Shown piece after piece: positions 63,421-64,000 of a stretch of 64,000 nucleotides of DNA. A program made the position numbers and the translations under genes. Within the stretch, counting starts at the first letter, position 1. Each line of letters opens with the position of its first letter. The notes below the pieces were generated by a model. That model worked only from the letters and a program-made list of their open reading frames with translations, was not told the DNA's origin and made no database searches. The DNA comes from UBA7330 sp965243485 (GTDB lineage: Bacteria > Bacteroidota > Bacteroidia > Cytophagales > Cyclobacteriaceae), in the NCBI GenBank assembly GCA_965243485.1, contig CBDEVP010000001.1, positions 2,790,001 to 2,854,000 of the forward strand, in the 5' to 3' direction.

Positions 63421-63990
63421 CTAAAATGAATTTTGCGGATGATCAATGGAAAAATCCCGGATCTTCGACAGAAGTATTTGCGGATCACTGTCTACGATCA
63501 AAGTATCTGCAAACTTCTTCTTCAGAAACCCTTCATGGATCATGTGTTCGAAAAAATCCAGGAACTTATCGAAATAGTGATTAGGGTTGTAGATCGCACA
63601 GGGTTTCCGGTGGTAGTCGAGTTGCAGCCAGGTAAATACCTCAATGAATTCTTCCAGCGTACCTATGCCCCCCGGCATGGCAATGAAAGCATCTGAAAGG
63701 TCAGCCATCATGGCTTTCCTGTCATGCATGGTGTCTACAATATGTAATTTGGTGATTCCGGTATGCCCTAGTTCCCAGCCCATCAGTTTTTGAGGAATGA
63801 CACCAATGACTTCGCCTTTGTGCTTAAGCATTTCTTCGGCAAGCACACCCATCAGGCCGACTTTTCCACCTCCGTATACCAGGCCGGTTTTTTCCGTAAT
63901 AAAGGTTCTCATCAGTTTTCTGGCCACTTCGGCGTAAACGGGATCGTTGCCAGCGCCGGAACCACAAAAAACCGCAATGCGTTTGATCAT
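63421..63990 (-). CDS. LOG-family (TIGR00730) cytokinin-riboside phosphoribohydrolase-like
   Basis: A 189-residue Rossmann-fold protein of the LOG family. It has the diagnostic PGGIGTLEE motif (PGGxGTxxE) and an upstream MHDRKAMM block. The N-terminus is IKRIAVFCGSGAGNDPVY, and GLVYGGGKVGLMGVLAEEML follows, as in the family. Members remove ribose 5-phosphate from nucleoside 5'-monophosphates, including cytokinin nucleotides; in bacteria the physiological substrate is often a purine nucleotide. It is the first complete gene read from the right end on the minus strand. Length normal. Confidence 0.95.
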   Translation of the reverse strand: MIKRIAVFCGSGAGNDPVYAEVARKLMRTFITEKTGLVYGGGKVGLMGVLAEEMLKHKGEVIGVIPQKLMGWELGHTGITKLHIVDTMHDRKAMMADLSDAFIAMPGGIGTLEEFIEVFTWLQLDYHRKPCAIYNPNHYFDKFLDFFEHMIHEGFLKKKFADTLIVDSDPQILLSKIRDFSIDHPQNSF

Positions 63991-64000
63991 TACCTGGTGG

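Noticed and set aside
63408..63422. TTATCCACA, a perfect DnaA box
   Set aside because: Single copy with no cluster of boxes, no AT-rich unwinding region and no dnaA or dnaN nearby, so not evidence for an origin.
1..64000. tRNA and rRNA genes
   Set aside because: I saw no cloverleaf with a T-loop GGTTC-type block or rRNA conserved segment in any intergenic region.

Overview
The window is bacterial and almost certainly from a member of the Bacteroidota, probably a marine or polysaccharide-degrading Cytophagales-type lineage. The evidence is a complete ECF sigma / FecR anti-sigma / SusC (with an STN domain) / SusD set, many secreted lipoproteins with a short lipobox ending in Cys, seven sulfatases, two GH95 glycosidases, and weak ribosome binding sites. 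The placement rests on gene content and family recognition, not on a database search.

Layout. (a) 1-7906: the tail of a sulfatase, a GH95 alpha-L-fucosidase-like lipoprotein, two complete sulfatases and a secreted protein of unknown function. (b) 7974-13325: a DUF3052 protein, then an AT-rich three-gene restriction-modification cassette (XRE regulator, D12-type adenine methylase, PD-(D/E)xK endonuclease), an unknown 434-residue protein and a secreted EEP-family hydrolase. (c) 13345-14020: a mobile-looking unit in which a frameshifted GIY-YIG nuclease gene lies between two copies of a palindromic repeat; a third copy with a truncated GIY-YIG gene is at 24633-24933. (d) 14196-24502: a sulfatase lipoprotein, the two-enzyme threonine-to-glycine pathway, a DUF3863-like lipoprotein, and a DUF1501 / PSCyt-DUF1549-DUF1553 pair. 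(e) 24956-33951: another sulfatase, a second GH95 enzyme, an L-galactose/L-fucose dehydrogenase-like aldo/keto reductase and a sodium/solute symporter, then a large secreted hydrolase-like protein on the minus strand. (f) 34200-49780: the regulated polysaccharide utilization locus proper: sigma factor, anti-sigma factor, SusC, SusD, two sulfatases, an NHL propeller protein, a cytochrome c / DUF6797-like / propeller lipoprotein and a ThuA-like lipoprotein. (g) 49782-63990: mostly housekeeping or unrelated genes (thioredoxin-like protein, surface proteins, membrane-bound class III cyclase, PQQ-dehydrogenase-like propeller, TPR protein, UvrD helicase, LOG-family protein, two small proteins), with a 0.9-kb apparently noncoding, hairpin-rich stretch at 57666-58586.

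How it works together (inference). Sulfated oligosaccharides rich in L-fucose or L-galactose would enter through SusCD. Cys-type sulfatases would remove sulfate, GH95 enzymes would release terminal L-sugars, and the aldo/keto reductase and symporter would take up and oxidise the sugar. SusC carries an STN domain, so ligand binding can be signalled through FecR to the ECF sigma factor. No endo-acting glycanase and no sulfatase-maturating enzyme (anSME) is in the window, so both must be encoded elsewhere.

The observations most worth following up are the GIY-YIG-associated palindromic element in three states of decay, the related 18-bp inverted repeats that bracket two intergenic or accessory segments, the L-sugar oxidation operon, and the set of uncharacterised redox/propeller lipoproteins co-located with the sulfatases.
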